From assembly GCF_001509795.1 (NCBI RefSeq), contig NZ_LLZN01000065.1:1-63277 (forward strand): 63,277 nucleotides of DNA, given 5' to 3'. Under the pieces are notes generated by a model, which saw nothing but the letters and a program-made list of their open reading frames with translations, searched no databases and was not told where the DNA came from. This document shows positions 33,101 through 42,206 of this stretch, piece by piece; position 1 is the stretch's first letter, and every line of letters starts with the position of its first letter. The position numbers and the translations under genes are program-made. Source of the DNA: Streptomyces sp. NRRL WC-3605 (GTDB taxonomy: Bacteria; Actinomycetota; Actinomycetes; Streptomycetales; Streptomycetaceae).

Positions 33101-35245
33101 TCAGACTCGGTCGGCGAAGTTGTAGTCCTCGAAGACTCTTTGCCATCCCTGTGTCCGGTAGGCATCGGGGTCGATGAGATCGAGCCAGTGACGTAGGTCC
33201 GACTCCGTGTCCTCGATCGACCAGTCGGAGGCGAACCACCAGTAGTAGAGACGGACCATGGCGACGAACTGACCGAGGCTGCTGCCGGCCAGCGCGTCCT
33301 CGATCCCGGACGAACCGTCTTGCAGCACCCGCCCGTCGCGACCGTCGAGAAGCAGACGCGCACCTTGCCACCATCCGAGCGAGTAGTACGCGGATTCCTC
33401 CTCGGCCGGCCCGGCGAGGGGGCGCGGGCCGGTGTCCGCGAGGCCGGTGGTGTCGAGTTCGAGGAAGCCCGTGACGCAGGGGAAGCCGACTGAGGTGAGG
33501 AATTCGCGCGCGCCGGCGTCCGAGAGGGTGGACGGCACAGCTTCCTGCGAGAAGTGCTTGACCGCCGCAGGGCCCCAGAGGTCCGTCAGCCATTCGGTCG
33601 TGGGGGCCGAGGCCGCGGCCGGCAGGTCCGCCGGAGCGAGAGTCGTTCCGGTGCCCAGGAGCCGTTTGAGGAGACCGGACGCGGTCTCCCGCCCGGCGCT
33701 TTGATTGATCTCGACCACGAACACTCCGTCCGTGGAGGCCAGTGCAAGGTTCTGGCCCAGGCGCACGCCTCGCCGAACGTACTCGGGCATGCGAGGCAGA
33801 TCCACTTCGCCATCCGCGGCTCCCTCAGGGCGCCATCCGCGGGGCCCTTGATCAGCTGCCGTCGTACTCGGCGTGCTCGCGGCCTCGCCCGGCGCGGGGC
33901 GTGGTGCGCCCGTGGCCAGGTCCCAGGTGCCGATGTGGTCGCGGCGGGTGCGGGCTGTGAGGACGTCACCGGCCGAGGTGTGCGTGATCTGGAGAGTTCG
34001 GACAATCGGGCGCTTGACCAGGGCGTCTGTACTGAACGCACCGGCGCCGACACCTTGGGCCCAGAGCGTCCGCCAAGGCAGCACCACGGGTCCGGCCGCA
34101 GCCAGGAGCCGGTCGGCGACCGCTCTTTCCGCCGGTCCGCCCTGCATCAATGTCAGGTGCAACAAGGCCAGCCACTCACCCTGGGACGAAGGCTGCCCAC
34201 CACGGCGTACCAGGTAGTGGAGTCGGGCTCCCGCAGTGCCCTGGGCAATGGGCTGCCCATGGAAAGCGGCCTCGAACGCCTCGAAGAGCGTTGCGAATCC
34301 GACCCTGGCGACTGCGGCGGCGTCCTCGAGAAGTCCCTCGAACTGGCCGGCTGCGGCGGCGTGACCGGCCAGGGCACGCTCGGCGTACCAGCGCGTGGCG
34401 TCTGAGGCGTCTACGTCCGACAGGGCGGTGACGATAGGCGCGTGACAGCGCCTGGCCTCGTCGGCGGGCATCTGCCCACGCAAGTGCCGGGCGGCTGCTT
34501 CCTGCTTGAAGGAGACCAGCGGAGTGCCGGTCCCGTCCTCGGTCCGGTGGATCCACTCCGTGGCCGCCGTGTCGTCGAGCAGCGACTCGAGCTGGACCTC
34601 CGACATGTCCCGGCCCAGGGCCGAGCAGAGAACGGACCATATGGAGAGGGGAACGAAACGGTGCTCGGCCAAGGCCAGCGCGCGAAGGGCGGACGGCAGA
34701 GGCGCCTCGTCGTCCGGTGACGGGGCGGCGGGCCCGGGTTCGAAGCCGCCCTCCAGTGTCAGTTGCCGTCCGTGCCACTCGGCGACCCTGCCCGGACCGT
34801 CGTCGACTTCGACCAGCAAGCGCATCCGCAGGCCGCGCCGATGGTGCTCGATCAGCGCGTGCGCCACCTGACCGAGCACACGTTCCGGTTCACGCGTGGT
34901 GCGCAGTCGCCCAGCCCACTGCGTGTTCGCGAGGATGACTACGGGGTCGTCGGTGATCTGGCCGACGACGGTGGCGAAGTTGCCCTTGAACGAGTCCGTG
35001 GCGCGGATGCCGAGGGCGGCCGCCGCCTCCCGGGCCACGTCTTCCGCGGACTTGCCCGTGCAGTCGACGTACACCGCGCCAGGGTGACGGACGACGACTT
35101 CACGCAGCAGCGCGGTTCTCCCGCTGCCCGCACGCCCTCCGATCCACATCCACGCGCTGGTGTCGCGAGGGCGGTCGATCCAGCGCAGGGCGCGATTCAA
35201 GGCGAGGTCGGCTGAGACGGCGTCCGGGTATGGGCTTGTACTCAT
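33101..35245 (-). CDS. P-loop (K to R)-SUKH-4 fusion, intact array member
   Basis: The 714-residue product has the family layout but its P-loop reads GRAGSGRT (residues 37-44), with Arg43 replacing the Walker A lysine, so ATP hydrolysis is doubtful. The strand VVILANTQWAG, the central VLPWRTLW, and a SUKH-4 end with FLTSVGFPCVTGF, LGWWQGARLLLDGRDGRV, AGSSLGQFVAMV and LIDPDAYRTQGW are all present. Its ATG overlaps the stop of the upstream remnant (ATGA), so the genes were once a coupled tandem. RBS therefore lies within the remnant. Confidence 0.8.
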   Translation of the reverse strand: MSTSPYPDAVSADLALNRALRWIDRPRDTSAWMWIGGRAGSGRTALLREVVVRHPGAVYVDCTGKSAEDVAREAAAALGIRATDSFKGNFATVVGQITDDPVVILANTQWAGRLRTTREPERVLGQVAHALIEHHRRGLRMRLLVEVDDGPGRVAEWHGRQLTLEGGFEPGPAAPSPDDEAPLPSALRALALAEHRFVPLSIWSVLCSALGRDMSEVQLESLLDDTAATEWIHRTEDGTGTPLVSFKQEAAARHLRGQMPADEARRCHAPIVTALSDVDASDATRWYAERALAGHAAAAGQFEGLLEDAAAVARVGFATLFEAFEAAFHGQPIAQGTAGARLHYLVRRGGQPSSQGEWLALLHLTLMQGGPAERAVADRLLAAAGPVVLPWRTLWAQGVGAGAFSTDALVKRPIVRTLQITHTSAGDVLTARTRRDHIGTWDLATGAPRPAPGEAASTPSTTAADQGPRGWRPEGAADGEVDLPRMPEYVRRGVRLGQNLALASTDGVFVVEINQSAGRETASGLLKRLLGTGTTLAPADLPAAASAPTTEWLTDLWGPAAVKHFSQEAVPSTLSDAGAREFLTSVGFPCVTGFLELDTTGLADTGPRPLAGPAEEESAYYSLGWWQGARLLLDGRDGRVLQDGSSGIEDALAGSSLGQFVAMVRLYYWWFASDWSIEDTESDLRHWLDLIDPDAYRTQGWQRVFEDYNFADRV

Positions 35246-35643
35246 GTGCTTCGGGTCAGGTCTTCCTGCAGGTAGAAGAATTCATCGGTCTCTGTGACGT
35301 GTCCCCAGTTGCGGGTGGCTGCGGCGGCGGGGTCGATGCCTGCGAGGCAGGTTTCGAGTTCTTCGATGAGGTCGCCTCCGTCGAGGCTGCCGCCGTCCGT
35401 GATCCTGCACGTTGGCCAGGAGCACGATGCCTCCCGTGCACATCCCCGCGAGCGCATCCTCTTGCGGATCCCGCAGGGGGCGATGCCCGCATCCCCGCTC
35501 AGCACTGTCGTCCACCCCCACCCGGCCCGACGAAGCCAGGCTACGTCAGCACCGGTGACGCGTTGCATCCAGACCCTCGCCGCATCCTTCGCCGTAGCGC
35601 TCTGCTCGTACTCGCCCGTCGCTGCCGAGCTCCTTGCGGTCAA
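35242..35643 (-). pseudogene. Remnant of a P-loop-SUKH-4 gene with a large internal deletion
   Basis: Starting from a TTG at 35643 the frame reads a degenerate N-terminus. In an overlapping frame GIVLLANVQ, the family Walker-B strand, appears near 35405-35430. Within about 10 codons the sequence jumps to the family C-terminal tail (LDGGDLIEELETCLAGIDP, then ATRNW) and stops at 35242. Some 450 central codons, including nearly all of SUKH-4, are missing. A frame change separates the two parts. The stop still overlaps the next start (ATGA), preserving the old coupling. Confidence 0.7.
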
Positions 35644-35649
35644 CGCCAG

Positions 35650-37831
35650 TCAGTAGGTCGATCTCAATGGGGCCATCCAGAACGCGGTGCCCATGGTGTC
35701 GGCGTCGGACAGCGTGGACTCCAGGTCGTCCCTGATCGCGGTGCGCTCGATGCGGCTCGACGCCGAGGCCAGCATGCAGCGGGCCACGAGGTAGTGCTGG
35801 AGGCGGTCGATGAACGTGGTCAGGCTGCTGGCGATCACCACCGGGCTGGTGCCCTGCTCCCCGTCGCCGTCCGGTTCGTCGGGCTCGTCGTCGAAGTCGT
35901 CCTCCGTGCTGCTCCAGTCGTCCGCGCCGAGCACGACGACCTGTCCCGTTTCGCAGTGCAGGGCCAGGTCGCCCCCGCCCCACAGGCCGATCTTGAAGTA
36001 CGGGCCAGATGCGCTGACTTCCTCCGGGGCGTCGGGGGAGAGGAGGGGGAGGCCGGCCTCGTCCAGTGGCTCGATCCGGAGTGCGGCGCCTTGGAAGGCG
36101 GGTAGTCCGACGTCCGTGAGGACGCGGCGTGCATCGGTGTTCGTCACTCCGTCGGGCAGCAGGCTGGCGGGCAGGCGACGTACGACGCCCGGTTCGAAGA
36201 GGTCGGGGTCGTAGGCGTCACGGCGCAGGGCCGGATCGTGGTGCAGGGCGGGGACGAAGCCGGAGTCGTCGAAGAGCGGTTCACCGTGCACCGTGCTGAT
36301 GCCCTCGCTCATGGACGGGTCGTGGACGTCGACCGCGAAGACGCCGCCGAGCCCCGTCACCACCAGGAGGTCGCCGACCTTCACCTGGTCCGACATGAAG
36401 GGGGGCGCCAGGATCTCGAAGACGGACAGGTCGTCCCAGTCGGGTGTGACGTTGGGTTCGGTGTAGGTGGGCCAGAGTGGTTCGCGCTGGCCGGGTGCCG
36501 GGAGTGCCTCCGGCCAGGGGCCGGCCAGTTGTTCGCCGGTCTCCGCGTCCCAGACTCGGTGGCGGCCGTCCCACTCGCCGGGAGCGGCAACGGCGTGGCG
36601 GCCGGGAAGGTAGTCCTCGGGGGCGATCACCGGGTCGCCGAGCGGGCCGGGACGCACGTAGGCGGCGCTCAGGGCACCCGGTGGCCGCCAGTGAGCCCAG
36701 CGGACCGTCCACGGCAGCGGTTCGCCGGACGAGGCGATCTCGGCGGCGGTCTCCGTGTCGCCCCGCACCGTACTCATCAAGTGCAGCCACGACGCCCATT
36801 CACCCTGGGGCAGCGAATCGACCCCGCACATCCACAAGTTGACGGCGTCACCGGCCGGAGACGCACCGCTGACGGCGTACGAATCGTCGGCGTGAGCCGC
36901 GTCGATCAGGGCGACCTGATCGATCCGGGCGACGAGCCTGCCGGAGCGTTGAACAGCGTCGAACTCGCCTGCCTGCACGGCATGCATCGCCAACCCCTGC
37001 GCCGAGTATGGGCCGGTCGGCCCCGCCGCAGGCCGCTCGCGCAACCATGCGACCAACTCTCCATTCACCGCTCGTACGACCTCTGCAGCGGTGGTCCGAC
37101 GCAGCGCCTCGGCGTGGCGCTCGTCGCGGAAGCGGACCCAGCCGTCGCCGTCCACCTCCAGGAAGTCCCCGGCAGTCTCCAGTGCCGCGGCCACAGGCAG
37201 GGACCGGCCCACATGAGGTTCCAGCGCTCGGGCCAGGGCGCTCCACACGGGCATCGGAGCACGACGGACCTCGGCCAGTGCGAGTGCACGCAACGCTTCA
37301 GCGTCCGCCCCGTCCGGCACCAGACCAGGTGCCTCGCCGGCAGGGGCCGGTCGCAAGGCCACGACCAGGTGATTGTGCGCCCCACGGACCTCCGGCAGGT
37401 CCCGTTCGATGACGACCTTGAGGCGGCCGACCACGGCCAGGTCCACGGTGAAGCGGTGCACCAGGCGCTCCGGCTCGCTGGAGCGCCGAGTGCGGCCGGC
37501 CCGGTTGCGCGTTGACGATGATCACGAGCCCGCCCCTCAGCGGGGAGTCTTCGAGCTCGAATCCCCAGTCCGACCGCTTCTCCGGAAGCGTGGAGCACCC
37601 TGCGGCGCTCATGACCCGTTCGATGACGTCCTCGCACGTCAGCCCCGTGGCATCCACGAACACCGCGCCACCGCGGGCCTCGCTCAGCCGCAGCAGTGTC
37701 TCCGTCCGTCCGGACCCAGGCGGGCCGGTCACCTCGGCCACGCTCTGAGTGTCACTTTCCGACCACTCCAGAAGCTCGGCCAGCGCCTGCTCGGGGGACA
37801 CGGGTGCAGGGGTGAGGGCAGGGTCAGTCAT
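35650..37831 (-). pseudogene. P-loop-SUKH-4 array member with a single-base frameshift
   Basis: Reading from ATG 37831 (eight-base overlap with the upstream stop), the N-terminus has GPPGSGRT at residues 36-43 (Lys to Arg) and reaches GLVIIVNAQ. One extra base near 37503 then breaks the frame. Dropping one C gives AQRAGRTRRSSEPERL, matching sister genes, and the rest of the protein continues in the other frame to 35650. It includes LPWTVRWAHWRPPG, GLGGVFAVDV, LTDVGLPAFQG and IASSLTTFIDRL. The remainder looks undamaged, so the shift is recent, a sequencing error, or a programmed site. A downstream GTG (37461 region) could allow a truncated product. Confidence 0.75.
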
Positions 37832-39486
37832 TGTCATGAAGGGCATACGTCCAGGCTCGGGAGGCTCCGCCGCCCTCGTCGATTGCGGTCAGCGAGTCCT
37901 CGATCTCGTCGCGGACATCCTCGCGTTCGGTGCGGCTGGACGCCATCGGCAGCAGGCAGCGCCCCGAAATGTAGTTCTGCAGCATGGTCACGAACTGGCC
38001 CAGGGACGCGGCCACCTGGGGGTCCGAGTCGTCCTCCTCGCCCTCTGCCGGGAGGCGGTGGACGGCGCCGCTGTCGCCGTGGAGGACGATACGGCCGTCC
38101 AGCCAGGTTCCGAGGAGGTAGTACGGGCTGCTGCCGCCGTCCCCCCACACCTCTTCCGCCGTGAGCTCCGTGAGTCCCTGCTCGGCCACGGCCACGAGAC
38201 TCATCTCGGCGCCGGTGAAGGCGGGCAGTCCCACTTCGCGGAGGATGTGCCGGGCGTCCTCGTCCAGTAGTCCTGGTGGCAGCTCCGTCGCTGCGAGTCG
38301 TTGTACTGCCTGTGGCTCGAAGAGTTCCTCGAGAAGTGTGCGATCGGGTTCTTCCCAGAAGTCCTGTGCGTTGTTGTCGACCAGCACGAAGTGGCCGAGC
38401 AGTGCGGAACCGTACGGCGGCTCCGGTTGCTTGCAGGTGTCCGGTTCACCAGGGGTGACCATCGCCAGGCCACCGATCCCGGCCAGCACGACACCGCGGC
38501 CTGCAGATTCGCCGCGTCGAGGAGAGCCGTCGGGGCGATGTGCGCGACCAGACGCCCGTCACCGCTGACGTCCTCGAGGCGTTCAGCTTGGAGGGCATGC
38601 AGGGGGAGAGCATGAGCCAGGTAGTGCCCGACCGACCCGGTTGACGCCCATCCCTCCGAGAACACCAACCGCTCAGCAAGGGACAGCAGTTCCGTCACGA
38701 GCCGCGTGTGGACTCGGCACCGGTCCAAGGCTGCCGTTTCCGCCCGAACCGCATCGACGAGCCGTTCGTCCAGGAAGCGCACCTGCCCATCGACGGTCTC
38801 GATCGTGTCGGGTAGATCCTCGGCGAGGGTGGCCAGGGCGTCTTCACCGATACGTTCATCGGTGACCCCGTGCACCAACGCCGACCACACCGGCAAGGGC
38901 GTCCACCGCAACTCCGCCAAGGCGAGCGCACGCAGCGCAGGCCGGCTGCGCACGGCGTCGAGGCCGGGAAGGGCGCTTGCCGGGGCGGGAAGCTGGAGAG
39001 TCAGCCAGTCCCGTGGTGAACGGTCCGGCTCCGGCCCCGATTCGACGCTCACCCTGGCCCCGGCATTCCGAACCAGCGGGTCCAGCACCTGCTTGCGGAC
39101 ACGGCCGGGCTGCATCGATCGGCGCGTACGCCCCGCCCGCTGGGAGTTGGCGACGAGAAGCGGCCTGCCGCTCACCCCCGCCCGCTTCAGCTGCCACAGC
39201 CAATCAACCCGCAGGGGCCACAGATCGGGCACACCGAACGCGTCGAGGATCTTCCCCAGGACCTCCTCGGCGCTGAGCCCGGTGGCGTCCACGTACACGG
39301 GGTCGGGCAGCGTCTCGCGCAGCCGCAGAAGGACCCCGGTCCTGCCCGAACCGACAGCCCAGAAGACCTCGGCCGATCACTCAGGGCCGTGCTCCTGCCA
39401 CCATGACTGAATCCTGGACACACACTGGTCGGCGGACCACGCGGATCCACGGATCCGGCGGGCTCGGCTTCGGGTTCGGGAGCCAT
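37824..39486 (-). pseudogene. Decayed P-loop-SUKH-4 array member: nonsense codon, internal deletion, frameshift
   Basis: A recognisable N-terminus (SWWQEHGPE) meets an in-frame TGA about eight codons before the P-loop segment AVGSGRT near 39350. From there it runs intact through PLLVANSQRAG and LALAELRWTPLPVW to TALLDAANLQ near 38500. It then jumps frame and omits about 200 codons, resuming at VLAGIGGLAMV and continuing through LREVGLPAFTG, LLGTWLDGRIVLHGDSGAV and AASLGQFVTML to the stop at 37824. The missing part corresponds to the central PWRxxWxxWRP domain. Its stop overlaps the start of the next gene. Confidence 0.75.
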
Positions 39487-39568
39487 GACGTCCTTTCCAA
39501 GTGCCCGACAGTCGCTCGCCGGGGGTGAGTACCGGCTGCGGACCCAGCCGTATCGCCGTACCGAAACC

Positions 39569-40001
39569 CTATTCCGTGGCCCAGGAGTCCAGATCTCCGT
39601 CGAAGACCTGCTCCCAGTGATCCGCGTCAACCGTCACCGGGTCGATGTCCTCCGCCCACTGCCACAGGCTGCGACGGGCGTCGATGCACGAACTCGCCGG
39701 CCCTTTGCCCGTTGCTCAGCAGTGCCACACCGCCGCTTCGCATGCGCCGCGCTCCGGAAGCGAGCGAGGTCGCGGAGTCGGTGGCGCCCAGGCGCGCAGA
39801 GGCTCGCGGGCGAAGTCGTCCGCGCTCCTGCCTCGGCAATCGACATGGACAGCGTCCGGGATCCGGGATGCGAACTCGCTGAGGAAGGCAGTCTTCCCGG
39901 AGCCCGGGACACCCCCGGACGGCAAGGGTTCGGTACAGCCGGTGGGGCTCCACCAGCCAGGCTTGAGCCTGTTCGAGTGCTCGCTCGGGTGCCACTTCCA
40001 C
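39569..40001 (-). pseudogene. Second minimal remnant: P-loop and Walker-B strand fused to the SUKH-4 C-terminal tail
   Basis: The frame opens at 40001 as RLYRTLAV. One extra C near 39918 shifts it; the corrected frame reads GVPGSGKTAFLSEF, a canonical P-loop with lysine, then VHVDCRGRSADD. A further shift leads to VALLSNGQRAGEF (Walker-B strand) and then, after the deletion, straight to the family tail RRSLWQWAEDIDP, VFDGDLDSWATE and a TAG at 39569-39571. The same two segments are joined in the remnant at 35242. It is certainly non-coding as a whole, though short peptides could be made. Confidence 0.72.
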
Positions 40002-40034
40002 CCCGCTCCCCCGCTTCTGGCGTTCGCCTCCCCG

Positions 40035-42182
40035 TCAGTCGTTGTAGAGGGCGTAGGTCCAGATCTGGGCTCGGGAGCCTGCGTTGTCGATGATCCAGAC
40101 GGCGTCTTCGATGTGCTGGCGGAAGAGGTGTTCCTCGTCTCGGTTCTCGATGGTGTTGAGGATGCGGCGGCCGGTGATCCACCAGGTGACCAGGGCGAGG
40201 AAGCGGTCGAGATTCGTGGCGACGAGGTAGCCGTCGAGGCCGCTTTCGTCGGTGCTGCGGGGCATGCGCAGGATGTGGCCGGTGGGGCCGTCGATGACGA
40301 TCTCGGCGCCTGACCACAGGCCGATCTGGAAGAACGGGCCGGTTTCCGCAGGCGGTTGCAGGCCCTGGGTCCAGGGGAGTTCCGACAGGAATTTGTCGTA
40401 GTCGGGTTCCAGCCGGATGCCCTTCTCCTGCATGGTCGGGAGACCGATGTCGGTGAGGACGCGGCGGGCGGTCACGTCGGTGAGTCCCGGCGGCAGCGAC
40501 TCGGGTGGGGTGCGCAGGACGCGGGCGGTGGAGAAGAGCTGCGGGAGGGCGGCTGCCGTGGTGGTCGTGGCGTCGGTGAGGAGGGCCGGGCCGGCTGCGG
40601 TTTTGGTACCCAGGAGCGGTGGTCCGGGCAGGGGTGCGGGGCTGGTGCCTTCCACGGCGAAGAGTCCGTCTGGTCCGGCGAGTACGGTCAGGCGGCCGGT
40701 GCGCAGGAGGGCGGGGAGGAACTCGTCGTCGGGCCCTTCCTGGGTGGCGTTGAATGCCCGGAGTTCCTTGCGGGTGGTGGGAGGAGCCTGGCCCGGTGCT
40801 GTCGGCCAGGTCAGGGCCAAGATGGCTTCGTCGGGGAGGTTGTCGCCGTACCAGGGCCCGGCCAGCAGGTCGCCGGTTTCGGCGTCCCAGACATGGATGC
40901 CATGGGGGTAGGTGCTGGAGACGATCGCGGGACGGCCGTGCCAGCGCACGTCGAACAGTGACGAGATGGGGCCGGGCTTGAGGTAGCTCGGGTCGTATCC
41001 GCCTGGTGGGCGCCAGTGGGTCCAGCGCACCTTCCAGGGAAGTTCCACGCCCGCCCGCTCGATGGACGTGCACAGCTCGGTGTCGTGGCGGGCCGTGGCC
41101 ATCAGGTGCAGCCACGCCGCCCACTCGCCCTGCTCGGCAGGGCTCACCCCGTACATGTGCAGGTGGACCGCGTCGGCGGCCGCGTTCGTATCGGGGACCG
41201 AACCCTCGTGCGCGCAATGCGCCGCGTCCAGGAACGAGGACTGCGGGAGGTTGGCCAGGACCTCGCCGTCACGCAGGAGTGTGTCGAACTCGCCGGCCTG
41301 CACGGCGTGCATGGCCAGCCCGTGCGCGGCGTAGCGGCCCAGGGGACCGGAGGCGGCCCAGCCGTCCGGGTGGCGCAGCTGCGGGGCCAGCCCGCGCAGC
41401 CAGGTGACCATGTGGCTGTTCACCCGCCGAGCCAATTCCGCAGAGGCGCCCCGGCGCAGCGCGTCGGCCACCGACTCGTCGGTGAAGGCCACTTCAGCGT
41501 CGGTCGTCATCAGGGCATCCGGGAATCGCGCGGCCAACGCGCGGAGCGCCGTCTCGTCGGCGTCCCTCGCCCCGGCCGCCCGGGCCAACTCGCCCCACAC
41601 CTCCCAGGGCACCCGCCTCGGCTCCGACAACGCCAGCGCACAGAGTTCCAACGTCTGGGGGACTGCTGCGACAACACCCGGTGAGTCGTCGTCCAGCCGG
41701 AGCGACGGCCAACGATCTGGCAGTTGGCCGTCGTCAAGTGGCGGTGTGTCGACGACGATGCTCAGACCAGCGCGCGCGAGGCGCTCTGCCACGTGCTTTG
41801 GGACAAGAGCCGGCTGGGCGGAGAGCCGTGTGAGACCCGCGCGGCCCGCGTGACTGATGAGTACGAGCTTGCCTTCGCCGTGCTTGCGGACAGCATCGCG
41901 CCAGGTATGGGGTCGCGCCTCGTCGTCAGGCACCCCGACGACTCTAAGAGCGCTTTGGAGCACGCTCTCTGCATCAGCCCCTGTGGCATCGACGAGCACA
42001 CTCTCAGGGATCCGCCGGTCAATTTCGTCGAGGACCGCCGCACCACCACCGAAGCCGACGACGTCGAGATGTCTGTCCTCCGGCGAACCGTCACCCCACC
42101 AGTCACGCACCCGCGCAACCACCGCACCCGGAGCAAGAGGCCCGGAACCCGACGCCGTCACCGACACGTCCCCCACCATCAC
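40035..42182 (-). CDS. Intact SUKH-4 fusion with a degenerate P-loop
   Basis: This 715-residue protein keeps the full family layout, but the P-loop position reads GFGGGAAV (about residues 43-50), with no GK[ST], and the Walker-B strand is LVLISHAGRAG. The N-terminal domain is therefore probably a pseudo-ATPase. The centre has LPWKVRWTHWRPPGG and GIHVWDAETGDLLAG. The C-terminus has LTDIGLPTMQEKG, IGLWSGAEIVIDGPTGHI and the end SRAQIWTYALYND, matching the end of the pseudogene at 37824 (WTYALHDND). It is the first gene of the tandem array and starts 24 bases after the stop of the upstream gene at 42207. Confidence 0.8.
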   Translation of the reverse strand: MMVGDVSVTASGSGPLAPGAVVARVRDWWGDGSPEDRHLDVVGFGGGAAVLDEIDRRIPESVLVDATGADAESVLQSALRVVGVPDDEARPHTWRDAVRKHGEGKLVLISHAGRAGLTRLSAQPALVPKHVAERLARAGLSIVVDTPPLDDGQLPDRWPSLRLDDDSPGVVAAVPQTLELCALALSEPRRVPWEVWGELARAAGARDADETALRALAARFPDALMTTDAEVAFTDESVADALRRGASAELARRVNSHMVTWLRGLAPQLRHPDGWAASGPLGRYAAHGLAMHAVQAGEFDTLLRDGEVLANLPQSSFLDAAHCAHEGSVPDTNAAADAVHLHMYGVSPAEQGEWAAWLHLMATARHDTELCTSIERAGVELPWKVRWTHWRPPGGYDPSYLKPGPISSLFDVRWHGRPAIVSSTYPHGIHVWDAETGDLLAGPWYGDNLPDEAILALTWPTAPGQAPPTTRKELRAFNATQEGPDDEFLPALLRTGRLTVLAGPDGLFAVEGTSPAPLPGPPLLGTKTAAGPALLTDATTTTAAALPQLFSTARVLRTPPESLPPGLTDVTARRVLTDIGLPTMQEKGIRLEPDYDKFLSELPWTQGLQPPAETGPFFQIGLWSGAEIVIDGPTGHILRMPRSTDESGLDGYLVATNLDRFLALVTWWITGRRILNTIENRDEEHLFRQHIEDAVWIIDNAGSRAQIWTYALYND

Positions 42183-42206
42183 CGGCCTGCCGTCACCCGC
42201 CTGCCG

